This document shows positions 27,873 through 36,889 of a stretch of DNA of 55,522 nt, one piece after another. The position numbers and the translations under genes were made by a program. Numbering within the stretch: position 1 is the stretch's first letter; each line of letters starts with the position of its first letter. Below the pieces are notes generated by a model. The model had not been told where the DNA came from. It did not search any database and saw only the letters and a program-made list of their open reading frames with translations. Source of the stretch: Gammaproteobacteria bacterium (lineage in GTDB: Bacteria; Pseudomonadota; Gammaproteobacteria; DRLM01); the NCBI GenBank assembly GCA_023266095.1, contig JAHFRV010000018.1, positions 1-55,522 on the forward strand. Direction: 5' to 3'.

Positions 27873-28583
27873 GTGACGGAGCAAGGACGTGAACAGCAGG
27901 CCATCCCGGTGATCACCATCGACGGGCCCAGCGGTTCCGGTAAGGGGACGTTGAGCCGATTGGTAGCGGGTAAATTGGGTTGGCATTTTCTCGACAGCGG
28001 GGCGCTTTACCGTTTGGTGGCGCTGGCGGCGCGGCATCACGCCGTACCCCTGGAGGACGAGGTGTCGTTGACGACCCTTGCCGCCCACTTGGACGTGGAA
28101 TTCGAGGCGGTGGACGGCGGCGTCGACAGCCGCATCGTGCTTGAAGGCGAGGATGTGGATAATGTCATCCGTACAGAGCAATGCGGGCGGGATGCCTCGG
28201 TGGTGGCGGCCCTGCCGACGGTACGCCAGGCCTTGTTGGAGCGGCAGAGGGCGTTTCGCGTGGCGCCGGGCCTAGTGGCGGACGGCCGGGACATGGGCAC
28301 GGTGGTGTTTCCTGAGGCTGATCTCAAGCTGTTTCTCACCGCGAGCCGGGAAGAACGTGCCCGTCGCCGCTATAACCAGTTGAACGAAAAAGGGATAGAT
28401 GCTAATCTGCAGCGCATTTTGAGCGATTTGGAAACGCGTGATGCACGCGACAGCGAGCGTAGCGCGTCTCCATTGCGGCCCGCCAACGATGCGGTGATAG
28501 TCGATACCACCGGCATCGCTATCGATGATGTCGTGATGCAGGTATTGGCGTTGTGGCGGGAAGCGGCGCGTAAAACAAGCTAA
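27873..28583 (+). CDS. cmk: Cytidylate kinase
   Basis: Phosphorylates CMP and dCMP with ATP. The 236-residue protein starts with GTG at 27873. The P-loop GPSGSGKGT lies at residues 18-26; [13 protein letters not shown] and [20 protein letters not shown] are the CMP-binding segments, and [13 protein letters not shown] is the LID region. The order aroA-cmk-rpsA is widely conserved in gammaproteobacteria. Confidence 0.96.
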   Translation: MTEQGREQQAIPVITIDGPSGSGKGTLSRLVAGKLGWHFLDSGALYRLVALAARHHAVPLEDEVSLTTLAAHLDVEFEAVDGGVDSRIVLEGEDVDNVIRTEQCGRDASVVAALPTVRQALLERQRAFRVAPGLVADGRDMGTVVFPEADLKLFLTASREERARRRYNQLNEKGIDANLQRILSDLETRDARDSERSASPLRPANDAVIVDTTGIAIDDVVMQVLALWREAARKTS

Positions 28584-28682
28584 ACTTGAAAACACTCCAT
28601 GGTTTTTATTCATGGGTACTCAGGCTCCGATCTGTCTCCTGACAATCGGGTTTTAACATAGCCGCAATCACGCGGCACAACC

Positions 28683-28702
28683 GGTCCGGCATTCGGCGGA
28701 CC
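28683..28702 (+). promoter_or_regulatory. Hairpin at the rpsA ribosome-binding site
   Basis: GGTCCG and CGGACC form a 6-bp stem directly before AAGGG. In E. coli the rpsA leader folds into hairpins used for autogenous control by protein S1. This stem is in the right place for a similar role, but the control itself is inferred. Confidence 0.4.
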
Positions 28703-28717
28703 AAGGGTCATTCATCA

Positions 28718-30397
28718 ATGAGCGAAAGCTTTGCACAACTATTTGAACAGAGTCTGGCGGCACAAAGAATGCGGCCGGGCGCTATCGTTACCGCCACTAT
28801 CGTGGAAATCCGCCCCGATGTAATCATCGTCAGCTCCGGTTTGAAATCCGAGAGCGCCATTCCCATCGAGCAGTTCCGCGATGATAACGGAATGGAAAAA
28901 GTGGCGGTCGGCGATCAGATCGAAGTCGCTTTGGAAATGATGGAAGACGGTTTTGGCGAAACCCGTCTGTCCCGCGAAAAGGCGCGTCGCGCCCGCACCT
29001 GGATTTATCTCGAGAAGGCATTGGAAGCGGGCGAGACCGTCAAGGGTATCCTCACCGGCAAAGTCAAAGGCGGTTTCACCGTCGAGATCGACGATGTGCG
29101 CGCCTTCTTGCCCGGTTCCTTGGTGGATGTGCGCCCGGTACGCGACCCCAGCTACCTCGAGAACAAGGAACTGGAATTCAAGGTCGTCAAACTGGATCGC
29201 CGCCGCAACAACGTGGTGGTGTCCCGCCGCGCGGTGGTCGAGCAGGAGAGCGGCGCCGAGCGCGAAAATCTGCTGGAAAATCTCCAGGAAGGCCAAGTCA
29301 TCAAGGGTATCGTCAAGAACCTCACCGATTACGGCGCCTTCGTGGATCTGGGCGGCGTCGACGGCCTGCTGCACATCACCGACATGGCGTGGAAACGCGT
29401 CAAACAGCCTTCCGAAGTGGTGAATGTCGGTGACGAGATCGACGTGAAGGTGTTGAAGTTCGATCGCGAGCGTCAACGCGTCTCCTTGGGTCTGAAACAA
29501 TTGGGCGAAGATCCGTGGGTCGATATCGCCCGCCGTTACCCGGTCACCACCCGCCTGTTCGGTAAGGTCACCAACATCGCCGACTACGGCTGTTTCGTCG
29601 AGATCGAAGACGGCGTGGAAGGTTTGGTACACGTCTCGGAAATGGACTGGACCAACAAGAACATTCACCCCTCCAAAGTCGTGCATCTGGGCGACGAAGT
29701 GGAAGTGGTGGTGTTGGACATCGACGAAGAGCGTCGCCGCATCTCGCTCGGCATGAAGCAATGCAAAGCCAATCCCTGGGATGAGTTCGCCGTCACCCAC
29801 AAGAAAGGCGACCGCGTGGTGGGCAACATTAAATCCATCACCGACTTCGGCATCTTCGTTGGCTTGGATGGTGGCATCGACGGGCTGTTGCATCTGTCCG
29901 ACTTGTCTTGGAACGTCCCCGGTGAAGAGGCCGTGCGCAACTACAAGAAGGGTGATGAAGTGGAAGCCGTTGTATTGGCTATCGACTCCGAACGCGAGCG
30001 CATCTCGCTGGGCGTCAAGCAGCTGGAACAGGATCCCTGGTCCAACTACGTGGCCGAGCATCCCAAGGGCAGCATCGTCAACGGTGTGGTGAAAGAAGTG
30101 GATGCCAAGGGTGCGATCGTGGAGCTCGCCGACAGCGTGGAAGGCACATTGCGCGCCTCCGAGTTGTCGCGTGACCGCGTCGAAGATGCCCGTTCGATCC
30201 TGAACGTTGGTGACAAAGTGGAAGCCAAGTTCATGGGCGTCGATCGCAAGAACCGCAGCATCATCCTCTCCATCAAGTCCAAGGACAGTGATGAAGAGGC
30301 CGAGGTGCTGGAAGGTTACAGCCGGTCCACCATTGGCAGCGGTACCAATTTGGGTGACTTGCTCAAAGAACAGATGGGAACCAATAATAACGGCTAG
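28718..30397 (+). CDS. rpsA: 30S ribosomal protein S1
   Basis: S1 binds and unfolds mRNA leaders and delivers them to the 30S subunit. The 559-residue protein has the standard six S1/OB repeats. The repeat signature (such as [59 protein letters not shown]) is clear in domains 3 to 5. Length equals that of E. coli S1. The ATG follows AAGGG. A strong intrinsic terminator lies just downstream, so ihfB is probably driven mainly by its own promoter. Confidence 0.98.
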   Translation: MSESFAQLFEQSLAAQRMRPGAIVTATIVEIRPDVIIVSSGLKSESAIPIEQFRDDNGMEKVAVGDQIEVALEMMEDGFGETRLSREKARRARTWIYLEKALEAGETVKGILTGKVKGGFTVEIDDVRAFLPGSLVDVRPVRDPSYLENKELEFKVVKLDRRRNNVVVSRRAVVEQESGAERENLLENLQEGQVIKGIVKNLTDYGAFVDLGGVDGLLHITDMAWKRVKQPSEVVNVGDEIDVKVLKFDRERQRVSLGLKQLGEDPWVDIARRYPVTTRLFGKVTNIADYGCFVEIEDGVEGLVHVSEMDWTNKNIHPSKVVHLGDEVEVVVLDIDEERRRISLGMKQCKANPWDEFAVTHKKGDRVVGNIKSITDFGIFVGLDGGIDGLLHLSDLSWNVPGEEAVRNYKKGDEVEAVVLAIDSERERISLGVKQLEQDPWSNYVAEHPKGSIVNGVVKEVDAKGAIVELADSVEGTLRASELSRDRVEDARSILNVGDKVEAKFMGVDRKNRSIILSIKSKDSDEEAEVLEGYSRSTIGSGTNLGDLLKEQMGTNNNG

Positions 30398-30408
30398 TGG
30401 TAGGCCAG

Positions 30409-30442
30409 GATCCGGGCTTCGCAAAGAGGCCCGGATCGTTTT
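30409..30442 (+). terminator. Intrinsic terminator after rpsA
   Basis: GATCCGGGC (30409-30417) pairs with GCCCGGATC (30429-30437), giving a 9-bp GC-rich stem followed by GTTTTC. It starts about a dozen bases after the rpsA stop codon. Confidence 0.8.
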
Positions 30443-30500
30443 CCCGAGCGAAGGAAATACGAAATAGGTTTGAACTTGAGTGCGAACCAGGGGAGGAATC

Positions 30501-30785
30501 ATGACGAAATCGGAACTGATCGAAATACTCTCGCAAAAGCAGAGTCAGCTCACCTCCAAGGACGTGGAGTTTGCAGTCAAGACCCTCACAGAACAAATGG
30601 CCCAGACCCTCTCAGGGGGCGGGCGTATCGAGATCCGCGGCTTCGGCAGTTTTTGCCTGCATTTCCGGCCGCCGCGTATCGGGCGTAATCCCAAGACCGG
30701 CGACGCGGTGGCGTTGGCGGGCAAGTACGTACCCCATTTCAAGCCGGGCAAAGAACTGCGTGAACGCGTTAACGAAAACAATTAA
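30501..30785 (+). CDS. ihfB: Integration host factor subunit beta
   Basis: IHF-beta forms with IHF-alpha a DNA-bending heterodimer. The 94-residue protein ([14 protein letters not shown]) has the HU/IHF fold, with the DNA-intercalating arm around [26 protein letters not shown] including the beta-arm proline (RNPKTG). The start ATG at 30501 is preceded by GGGGAGGAATC, which decides against the earlier in-frame start at 30480. The order rpsA-ihfB-lapA-lapB is conserved in gammaproteobacteria. Confidence 0.97.
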   Translation: MTKSELIEILSQKQSQLTSKDVEFAVKTLTEQMAQTLSGGGRIEIRGFGSFCLHFRPPRIGRNPKTGDAVALAGKYVPHFKPGKELRERVNENN

Positions 30786-31197
30786 TCGTTTCGCGAAAAA
30801 CCCGCTGTTACTCCGGCGGTGAAGAGAGGAAGCAAGCAGCGGCCGCCCACACAAAGTGGATGGATGCGGTACTCGCCGTGAGACCTTGACCATCTCTTTC
30901 TTGGAACCTATCTCAACATCGATATCGAGAATATTCGGCGTGTACGCTCCTCGCCCATGGCGAGCTAGTATTGCCTGTGAAAAATTGATGCGGTGATAAG
31001 CCGATAATCGGCTTGCAGGCCCAGTTCCAATTTTGTGAGGCATTGTAGTTTGACGGGATCATGTTCCGCACCGCGCTTGTTTGTGAGCCCCAGATTCGCG
31101 GGCCACGATTAAAGGTCCATGCCCGGCTAATTTTTCGCGTTCACCGCTGTTCCGTGGCAAGATATATTTCCTTGTGCACGGGTCCAGTGGAGGCACT
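30786..31197. other. Intergenic region between ihfB and lapA
   Basis: About 410 bp without a recognisable gene. It contains small inverted repeats, CTCGCCCATGGCGAG near 30951 and AAGCCGATAATCGGCTT near 30999. A minus-strand open frame extends across it into ihfB but matches nothing I know. I see no clear promoter. Confidence 0.3.
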
Positions 31198-31491
31198 ATG
31201 TTGCGTCTGTTTCGATTTGCGGTTTATTTCATTGTGGGATTGGCGGGCCTGGTGTTCGCCTTGCTCAATGCTCAGGCCGTGCCTTTCAATTATTACTTCG
31301 GCAGTCGTGAAATACCCTTGGCGTTCATCGTGGCCATGGCGGTGGGTTGCGGCGCCTTGTTGGGGATCGCGGCCAGCTTGGCCATGGTGGTGAAGGCCAA
31401 GCGCGAGGCGGCCGGTTTGCGCAAGAATGTCAATTTGGCGGAAAGAGAACTCGCCAACCTGCGCGCGATTCCGTACAAAGACCAACCCTAG
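31198..31491 (+). CDS. lapA: Lipopolysaccharide assembly protein A (LapA)
   Basis: A 97-residue inner-membrane protein of the DUF1049 family. Two transmembrane helices are visible (FAVYFIVGLAGLVFALLNA, about 6-24, and the segment AFIVAMAVGCGALLGIAASL, about 41-60), followed by a cytoplasmic coiled-coil (RKNVNLAERELANLRAI). The ATG at 31198 is preceded by GTGGAGG. In E. coli LapA acts with LapB in LPS assembly and control of LpxC. It is followed closely by lapB. Confidence 0.92.
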   Translation: MLRLFRFAVYFIVGLAGLVFALLNAQAVPFNYYFGSREIPLAFIVAMAVGCGALLGIAASLAMVVKAKREAAGLRKNVNLAERELANLRAIPYKDQP

Positions 31492-31510
31492 TGGCGGTCG
31501 GGCTTGAGAT

Positions 31511-32668
31511 ATGAACGAGATCCTGTGGCTGTTATTGCCGGTAGCGGCCGCCTCGGGTTGGCTGCTGGCTAAACGCGACGCCCAACGCAACGCGGCGGCG
31601 CCGTCGCTCTCGCGCGATTATTTCACCGGCCTCAATTATCTGCTCAATGAACAGCCCGATAAAGCCATCGAATGTTTCGTCCGCATGTTGGAGGTCGACA
31701 ACGACACGGTGGAGATTCATCTTGCGCTGGGTAATCTGTTTCGCCAGCGCGGCGAAGTCGATCGCGCCATTCGCATTCATCAGAACCTCATCGCACGTCC
31801 CACTCTCAATGGCAGCCAACGCGCGCAAGCCTTGTTGGAATTGGCCCAGGATTACATGCGCGCCGGTCTGCTCGATCGCGCCGAGGGTTTGTGCCGCGAG
31901 TTGATTGAGATGGATATGCATCTGCCACGCGCGCTGGCCATGCTGAGCGATATCTATCAACAGGAGAAAGAATGGGAGCAGGCCATCGAGGCCGCCCGCC
32001 GTTTACAAGCGGTGACGGGCCAGGCGATGGAGCCCATGATCGCCCAGTTTTATTGTGAACAGGCCGAACACGCGCGTGACCAAGGCGACGCGGAACGGGC
32101 CGCGCGCCTGCTCAAAAAGGCCTTGGCGAGCGATGAGCATTGCGTGCGCGCCAGCATGATTCGCGGTGAAATGGCGGCGGCGGCCGGTGATTGCAAAGGG
32201 GCGATCCGTGCCTATCAGCAAGTGGAACTGCAGGATCCGGCTTATTTGCCGGAAATCATCGCGCCCTTGATGAATTGTTATCGCGACCACGGCGATAACC
32301 GGGAATTGTTCGCTTATTTGGAAGGTCTATGGTCCCGCCATGGCGGTGCGACGGCGCTGTTGTGTCTCACTGATTTGGTGGGGCGCGAACAAGGCGACGC
32401 GGCGGCCTTGGCATTTCTCGCTGCGCAATTGACCCACCGTCCGTCGTTGCGCGGCCTGGCGCGTATCATGGACATGGCGCCGGGTAACGAGACGGCCGCC
32501 GCTGAAAAACTTGCGATCGCTCACACGACCTTGCTGCAACTGCTGGAAGAAAAGCCGGTGTACCAATGCGTGCGTTGTGGTTTCGCGGGGAAAGCCTTGC
32601 ACTGGCGTTGTCCGGGTTGTAAATATTGGAACACGGTCAAACCGATCACCGGTATCGAGGGAGAGTAG
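31511..32668 (+). CDS. lapB: Lipopolysaccharide assembly protein B (LapB/YciM)
   Basis: LapB recruits the FtsH protease to LpxC and so sets the rate of lipid A synthesis. The 385-residue protein shows the expected order: an N-terminal membrane anchor ([17 protein letters not shown]), multiple TPR helices (about 40-330), and a C-terminal rubredoxin-type metal site with C353, C356, C367 and C370 ([18 protein letters not shown]). All four cysteines are present. It is the partner of lapA immediately upstream. Confidence 0.95.
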   Translation: MNEILWLLLPVAAASGWLLAKRDAQRNAAAPSLSRDYFTGLNYLLNEQPDKAIECFVRMLEVDNDTVEIHLALGNLFRQRGEVDRAIRIHQNLIARPTLNGSQRAQALLELAQDYMRAGLLDRAEGLCRELIEMDMHLPRALAMLSDIYQQEKEWEQAIEAARRLQAVTGQAMEPMIAQFYCEQAEHARDQGDAERAARLLKKALASDEHCVRASMIRGEMAAAAGDCKGAIRAYQQVELQDPAYLPEIIAPLMNCYRDHGDNRELFAYLEGLWSRHGGATALLCLTDLVGREQGDAAALAFLAAQLTHRPSLRGLARIMDMAPGNETAAAEKLAIAHTTLLQLLEEKPVYQCVRCGFAGKALHWRCPGCKYWNTVKPITGIEGE

Positions 32669-32670
32669 TT

Positions 32671-33381
32671 ATGTTCAACGCAACGCGGGAGCCACGCATC
32701 GTCGTGGCGCTGGATTACGCCGACCCGACCGAGGCCTTGACCCTGGTCGGCCGGCTGGATCCACGGCAATGCCGTTTAAAAATCGGCAAGGAATTATTTA
32801 CCCGCGGCGGCCCCGACCTGGTGCGGCATGTGGTGGCGAGCGGTTTCGACGTCTTTCTCGATCTCAAATTTCACGACATCCCCAACACCGTGGCACAAGC
32901 GGTAAAGGCCGCGGCGGAACTCGGGGTGTGGATGGTGAACGTGCACGCCTTGGGCGGCCGCAAGATGTTGCAAGCGGCGCGCGCGGCGCTCGATGAACTG
33001 CCGAAGCCTCCGCTGCTGATCGCGGTGACGGTGCTCACCAGTCTCGACGAAGTGGAGCTGCGCGAAGTGGGGCTCATCGGCTCGGTGGAAGACAATGTCA
33101 GCCGTTTGGCCGGTTTGGCCCAGCAATGCGGTTTGGACGGCGTGGTCTGTTCGGCGTGGGAGGCGCGTTCCCTGCGTGCGCGTTTCGGTCCGCGCTTTCA
33201 ATTGGTGACGCCGGGCATACGCCCCGGCGGCGCGGATTTGAATGATCAAAAACGCAGCATGACCCCGGCCGACGCCCTGCGCGCCGGCGCGGATTATCTG
33301 GTGATCGGCCGGCCCATTACCCAGGCCGCCGATCCGAGCCGTATGTTGCGGACCCTCGCCGACGACATTGCGGCGCATTAA
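32671..33381 (+). CDS. pyrF: Orotidine 5'-phosphate decarboxylase
   Basis: Final step of UMP synthesis. The ATG at 32671, preceded by GGGAGAG, gives 236 residues; an earlier in-frame start lies inside lapB. The catalytic DxKxxD motif is D64, K66, D69 ([12 protein letters not shown]), with the Rossmann-like (beta/alpha)8 barrel ending in VTPGIRPGG and [12 protein letters not shown], the phosphate-binding loop. Follows lapB by 2 bp, which is the usual arrangement. Confidence 0.97.
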   Translation: MFNATREPRIVVALDYADPTEALTLVGRLDPRQCRLKIGKELFTRGGPDLVRHVVASGFDVFLDLKFHDIPNTVAQAVKAAAELGVWMVNVHALGGRKMLQAARAALDELPKPPLLIAVTVLTSLDEVELREVGLIGSVEDNVSRLAGLAQQCGLDGVVCSAWEARSLRARFGPRFQLVTPGIRPGGADLNDQKRSMTPADALRAGADYLVIGRPITQAADPSRMLRTLADDIAAH

Positions 33382-33648
33382 GTCGATGAGATGGCGCTAC
33401 GGCATTGTCGGGTGATTTAGCAAGTTTTGATCCGCGCGTGAAGCTTAGGAACGGTGCGGCGCGATAGGCCGGATTTTTATCCGCCCGCCACCGCTCGCCG
33501 CGGAGTCAGAAAAGACGCGACAGCGTGGGTTGGATTACTCTTCCAATTTTGAGGCTGTGCGGCTTTTGCCCGGTTTTGATATAGTTGCGCTTCGCGCTGA
33601 CCCCTTGCGGGCTCAGCTCCGCTGGCCTGGTTACGCATCGGAAACACT

Positions 33649-35136
33649 ATGAAGCTGCAACCTATCATTCTATCCGGAGGCGCCGGTACCCGCCTCTGGC
33701 CCTTGTCCCGCGAACACTACCCCAAGCAACTGCTGGCCTTTCTTGGCGGCCGTTCCCTGTTGCAGGAGACGGTTTTGCGGATGGACGGCCTCGGTCGCGC
33801 CGCGGTTCCGCCGCTGGCGATGGAGCGGCCGCTGCTGGTGTGTAACGAAGAACACCGTTTTATGGTGGCCGAGCAGGTCCGCGAACTGGGCGTGTCCGGC
33901 GCCACCCTCATTCTCGAACCAGTGGGCCGCAACACCGCCCCGGCATTGACCCTGGCCGCTTTGACACTGGAGACCGATGGCGATGGCGCGGTGATGTTGG
34001 TGATGCCGGCCGATCACGTGATCCGCGATCCCGCGGTGTTCGGTGCGGCGGTGGCCGAGGCGGTGGCCTTGGCCGAGGACGGTGCATTGGTAACCTTCGG
34101 CATTGTGCCGACCGGGCCGGAGACCGGTTATGGGTATATTCGGGTGGGCGATGTCCTGCGCGACGCGCAGGACGGTTCGTCGGCGACCGCTCCCCGCGTG
34201 CTGGCGGCTTTTGTCGAGAAACCGGACAGGGCGACGGCCCAGGCTTATGTGGACAGCGGCAAGTACCTGTGGAACAGCGGCATGTTCGTGATGAAACCCG
34301 CCGTGTGGCTGCGGGCCATGGCGCAATACCGGCCCGATATCCTGGCGGCGTGCCGACGTGCCTACGAAGGCGGTGTGCAGGACCGGGATTTTTATCGGGT
34401 GGACAAAAAAGCTTTCAGCGCGTGTTCCAGTGATTCCATCGATTATGCGGTGATGGAAAAATTGACTACTCAGCCGGTGGACGGTTTATGGGCCGCGGTG
34501 GTGCCGCTATCCGCCGGCTGGTCCGATGTGGGGGCCTGGGCGGCGGTATGGGAGGTGGGCACGCCCGATACCGACGGCAATGTGACCAAAGGCGATGTGT
34601 ATACCCACGCCACCCGCAACAGCCTGCTGATTGCCGAATACCGGATGATAGCCGGGGTGGGTCTGGAAGACATGGTGGTGGTGGAGACCGCCGACGCGGT
34701 GATGGTGGCGCACAAGAGCCAGGCGCAAGACGTCAAGAAAATCGTCGACCAACTCAAGGCCGAGAACCGCAGCGAACGCTTGATGCACCGGCGCGTCTAC
34801 CGGCCCTGGGGCAGTTATGAAGGCATCGATGCCGGTGAGCGCTTTCAAGTGAAGCGGATCATAGTAAAGCCCGGCGCCGCGCTGTCTTTGCAAATGCACC
34901 ATCACCGCGCCGAGCATTGGATCGTGGTGCGCGGCACGGCGCGGGTGACCCGCGGCGACGAGGTGTTTCTGATCTCGGAGAATCAATCGACTTATATTCC
35001 CCTGGGCGTGCAACACCGTTTGGAAAACCCCGGCAGCTTGCCGTTGGAGATCATCGAAGTGCAGTCGGGCGCCTATCTCGGCGAGGACGACATCGTGCGC
35101 TTTGAGGACGTGTATGGGCGGGGTGAGAACAAGTAG
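33649..35136 (+). CDS. manC: Mannose-1-phosphate guanylyltransferase / mannose-6-phosphate isomerase
   Basis: Bifunctional type II enzyme that makes GDP-mannose and usually also isomerises fructose 6-phosphate to mannose 6-phosphate. The 495-residue length fits. The N-terminal nucleotidyltransferase motif is LSGGAGTRLWPLSR (about 7-20); VEKPDRATAQAYVDSG is the sugar-binding segment; the C-terminal cupin domain has the metal-binding LSLQMHHHRAEHWIVVRGTA. It opens the polysaccharide locus. The gap upstream has only small inverted repeats and a TATAGT hexamer near 33580. Confidence 0.94.
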   Translation: MKLQPIILSGGAGTRLWPLSREHYPKQLLAFLGGRSLLQETVLRMDGLGRAAVPPLAMERPLLVCNEEHRFMVAEQVRELGVSGATLILEPVGRNTAPALTLAALTLETDGDGAVMLVMPADHVIRDPAVFGAAVAEAVALAEDGALVTFGIVPTGPETGYGYIRVGDVLRDAQDGSSATAPRVLAAFVEKPDRATAQAYVDSGKYLWNSGMFVMKPAVWLRAMAQYRPDILAACRRAYEGGVQDRDFYRVDKKAFSACSSDSIDYAVMEKLTTQPVDGLWAAVVPLSAGWSDVGAWAAVWEVGTPDTDGNVTKGDVYTHATRNSLLIAEYRMIAGVGLEDMVVVETADAVMVAHKSQAQDVKKIVDQLKAENRSERLMHRRVYRPWGSYEGIDAGERFQVKRIIVKPGAALSLQMHHHRAEHWIVVRGTARVTRGDEVFLISENQSTYIPLGVQHRLENPGSLPLEIIEVQSGAYLGEDDIVRFEDVYGRGENK

Positions 35137-35305
35137 GTTAGCGGGCAATGCGAGAGTGTCAGTAGGTTTTGACGTACTGCGCAAGGGGAAACGAAAGGGT
35201 TTTAGCGGGCCTAGGCAAAGGAAAACAATATGGTTTGGTAAGGCTAGGCTGTTTGTTTTCTGGATATTCGATGTGCCTGGGTGGTGGGTGCATACAGCAA
35301 GCAAT

Positions 35306-35351
35306 ACCACCCCGCCCCCTACGGGGGCACCCCTCCTCATGAGAGGAGGGG
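35306..35351 (-). repeat. Two-hairpin element, copy R1 (reverse)
   Basis: Read on the plus strand: ACCACCCC, then the stem GCCCCC-TAC-GGGGGC, then CCCCTCCTC-ATGA-GAGGAGGGG. It is the reverse-complement layout of copies F1-F4 (large CCCCTCC stem, small GC stem, GGTGGTT tail). Loops and the small stem vary while stem pairing is kept. Confidence 0.85.
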
Positions 35352-35638
35352 ATACTAAAGAAGGTGGCGGAATCCTGCCCATGGCCACGATAGGATTGTA
35401 CGGCTTCCTCATGAGAGAGGGAGTAAAAGAGGGCGGCTGTATATTGCGTCCAAGATGGGATGAATGCGATAGGCCACGGCGGTCGACGAGCCAAGGAGGG
35501 CGAAGCGAGGGCGAGAAGCCCGCGGTAGGCGCGAAGCGGCGTCAGTCATGGTGATAGCCCTGAGGTGCTGCGGAGTAGCGCGTCGGGGCGGACGCAGGAC
35601 GTCCGGGGCAAAAGGAATCAACGTCGCGAGATCGAGGT

Positions 35639-35664
35639 CAATTCGCACACGGAGGTGCGAATTG
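35639..35664 (+). terminator. 10-bp perfect hairpin
   Basis: CAATTCGCAC pairs with GTGCGAATTG around ACGGAG, followed by TTTCC. It could end transcription or be part of another repeat; no gene is directly upstream. Confidence 0.4.
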
Positions 35665-35797
35665 TTTCCTGAGGGCCGCTGACATATCGGAAAGCGGCTT
35701 CACTTTGCCCGAGTAGGCGCCACGCTGCAAGACAAGATGAGTGTGATATAGGAGGGAGATGAGAGAGAATTCCGAGCAGTCAAATACGATTAACTCA

Positions 35798-35840
35798 CCC
35801 CTCCTTTCCAAGGAGGGGTGGCGCGCAGCGCCGGGTGGTT
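35798..35840 (+). repeat. Two-hairpin element, copy F1 (forward)
   Basis: CCCCTCCTT-TCC-AAGGAGGGG, then GGCGC-GCA-GCGCC, then GGGTGGTT. It lies 120 bp before the DUF559 start with its GGTGGTT tail facing the gene, and it forms an inverted pair with R2 beyond the gene. Confidence 0.9.
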
Positions 35841-35959
35841 TGATATTTTCCAACAATGAGTACCGCGGGTTCAGACCTTTTCAAGAAGATGAGAGGGTGG
35901 AGCGGAATGATTCTGCTTTTTTACCGAGTTACAGGGTAACCCGAAGACTTGAGAATGAA

Positions 35960-36316
35960 ATGAAGATTCACAATCGACAGAGCTTAAAGACGGTTCGTCG
36001 ATTTTTGCGAGCCCAGCTCACACCAGCCGAGGCGCGATTGTGGAAGCAATTACAAGGTGGACGGATTGCAGGTAGAAAATTTCGCCGCCAACACAGCGTC
36101 GGACCCTATATCGTGGATTTTTACTGTCCTGGTGAGCGTATGGTGATCGAGCTGGACGGTGCGGCGCATGATGGCGATGTGGCTTGGCAGCGAGATGACG
36201 CGCGGACAAATTATTTAATGGCAGAGGGGCTGCGGGTGATCCGGTTTGAGAATCGCGAGGTCATGGAAAATCTGGAAGGTGTATTGGTGGTGATTCGCGG
36301 GCACTTTACTTCGTAG
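35960..36316 (+). CDS. DUF559 endonuclease-domain protein (Vsr-like fold)
   Basis: A 118-residue protein from the ATG at 35960 (MKIHNRQSLKTVRRFLRAQL). The conserved pattern TPAEARLWKQL, GRKFRRQHSVGPYIVDFYCP, RMVIELDG and GLRVIRFENREVMENL is that of DUF559/YcjD proteins, which have a restriction-endonuclease-like (PD-(D/E)XK, Vsr-like) fold. The putative acidic residues are the Asp of VDFYC and the Glu/Asp of IELDG. The reading frame runs further upstream to 35759 but that part includes the F1 palindrome, so the later start is preferred. The stop codon is four bases from repeat R2. The gene is bracketed by an inverted pair of two-hairpin elements. Biological role of the family is unknown. Confidence 0.88.
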   Translation: MKIHNRQSLKTVRRFLRAQLTPAEARLWKQLQGGRIAGRKFRRQHSVGPYIVDFYCPGERMVIELDGAAHDGDVAWQRDDARTNYLMAEGLRVIRFENREVMENLEGVLVVIRGHFTS

Positions 36317-36319
36317 CGC

Positions 36320-36363
36320 ACCACCCCGCCCCTCACGGGGCACCCCTCCTCGTAGAGGAGGGG
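36320..36363 (-). repeat. Two-hairpin element, copy R2 (reverse)
   Basis: ACCACCCC, stem GCCCC-TCAC-GGGGC, then CCCCTCCTC-GTA-GAGGAGGGG. It begins four bases after the DUF559 stop and, with F1, brackets that gene as an inverted pair with the GGTGGTT ends pointing inward. Confidence 0.9.
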
Positions 36364-36487
36364 AGGAATATCCACTACAAAAAACACCATCGCGACAAAC
36401 GTGGCTGCGGAAGGAATGGACATGAGAGCCATAAAAGAATAAACGATGAATGAGAAGCTGTGGTGTGAACGATAAGTACATAGACGA

Positions 36488-36583
36488 GAGACGAGCAACC
36501 GCGGTCGGAACGACAGAGGCAATGCAATCACAAACTACTCCCCTCCTTCCCAAGGAGGGGTGGCGCGCAGCGCCGGGGTGGTT
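36488..36583 (+). repeat. Duplicated unit A with two-hairpin element F2
   Basis: Unit A begins GAGACGAGCAACCGCGGTCG, runs through ATGCAATCACAAACTACT, and ends with element F2 (36540-36583): CCCCTCCTT-CCC-AAGGAGGGG, GGCGC-GCA-GCGCC, GGGGTGGTT. Unit B at 36647-36762 repeats nearly the same sequence. Confidence 0.85.
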
Positions 36584-36646
36584 GAGCCTTTCCAGGCCGG
36601 GAAGGCGATCCGGTACGGAAAGTGCCGATATGAGAGAAATCAACGG

Positions 36647-36762
36647 GAGACGAGTAACCGCGGCCGGAACGACATAAGCAGGTTTAGCATTGATGAGACA
36701 ATGCAACCACAAACTACTCCCCTCCTTCCCAAGGAGGGGTGGCGCGCAGCGCCGGGGTGGTT
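36647..36762 (+). repeat. Duplicated unit B with two-hairpin element F3
   Basis: Unit B begins GAGACGAGTAACCGCGGCCG and ends with F3 (36719-36762), whose 44 bases are the same as F2. About 20 extra bases (around 36677-36698) separate the two homologous parts compared with unit A. So the element was duplicated together with its flank, in direct orientation. Confidence 0.85.
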
Positions 36763-36889
36763 CGGCCTTGATGAACGGCGTGGTTTAACTTTCCCAGAAA
36801 TCACCCGAATGCCGGAAAGAGTGATTTGGATGAAAACGGTTTGAGGCAAAGCGGAGCGCAGGCATGAACCGAAATAAAGAGATGGATTT

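Larger units (their letters stand above)
35137..35797. other. Non-coding, repeat-rich stretch after manC
   Basis: About 660 bp without a recognised gene. It contains one reverse-oriented copy of the two-hairpin element (35306-35351), a partial copy of its second hairpin at about 35402-35423 (CTTCCTCATGAGAGAGGGAG), and a 10-bp perfect stem (CAATTCGCAC/GTGCGAATTG, 35639-35664). The open frames in it carry repeat-derived amino acids and no family signal. Confidence 0.5.

Noticed and set aside
28739-30502. Long minus-strand open frame (587 codons) opposite rpsA
   Set aside because: It is antisense to the six S1 repeats of rpsA, rich in His, Asp and Gly as expected of a shadow frame in GC-rich DNA, and matches no family.
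30612-31043. Minus-strand 143-codon open frame opposite ihfB
   Set aside because: It overlaps certain coding sequence of ihfB and shows no recognisable motif.
35102-35554. 150-codon plus-strand open frame after manC
   Set aside because: It overlaps the manC end, runs through a two-hairpin element, and its residues come largely from repeat sequence.
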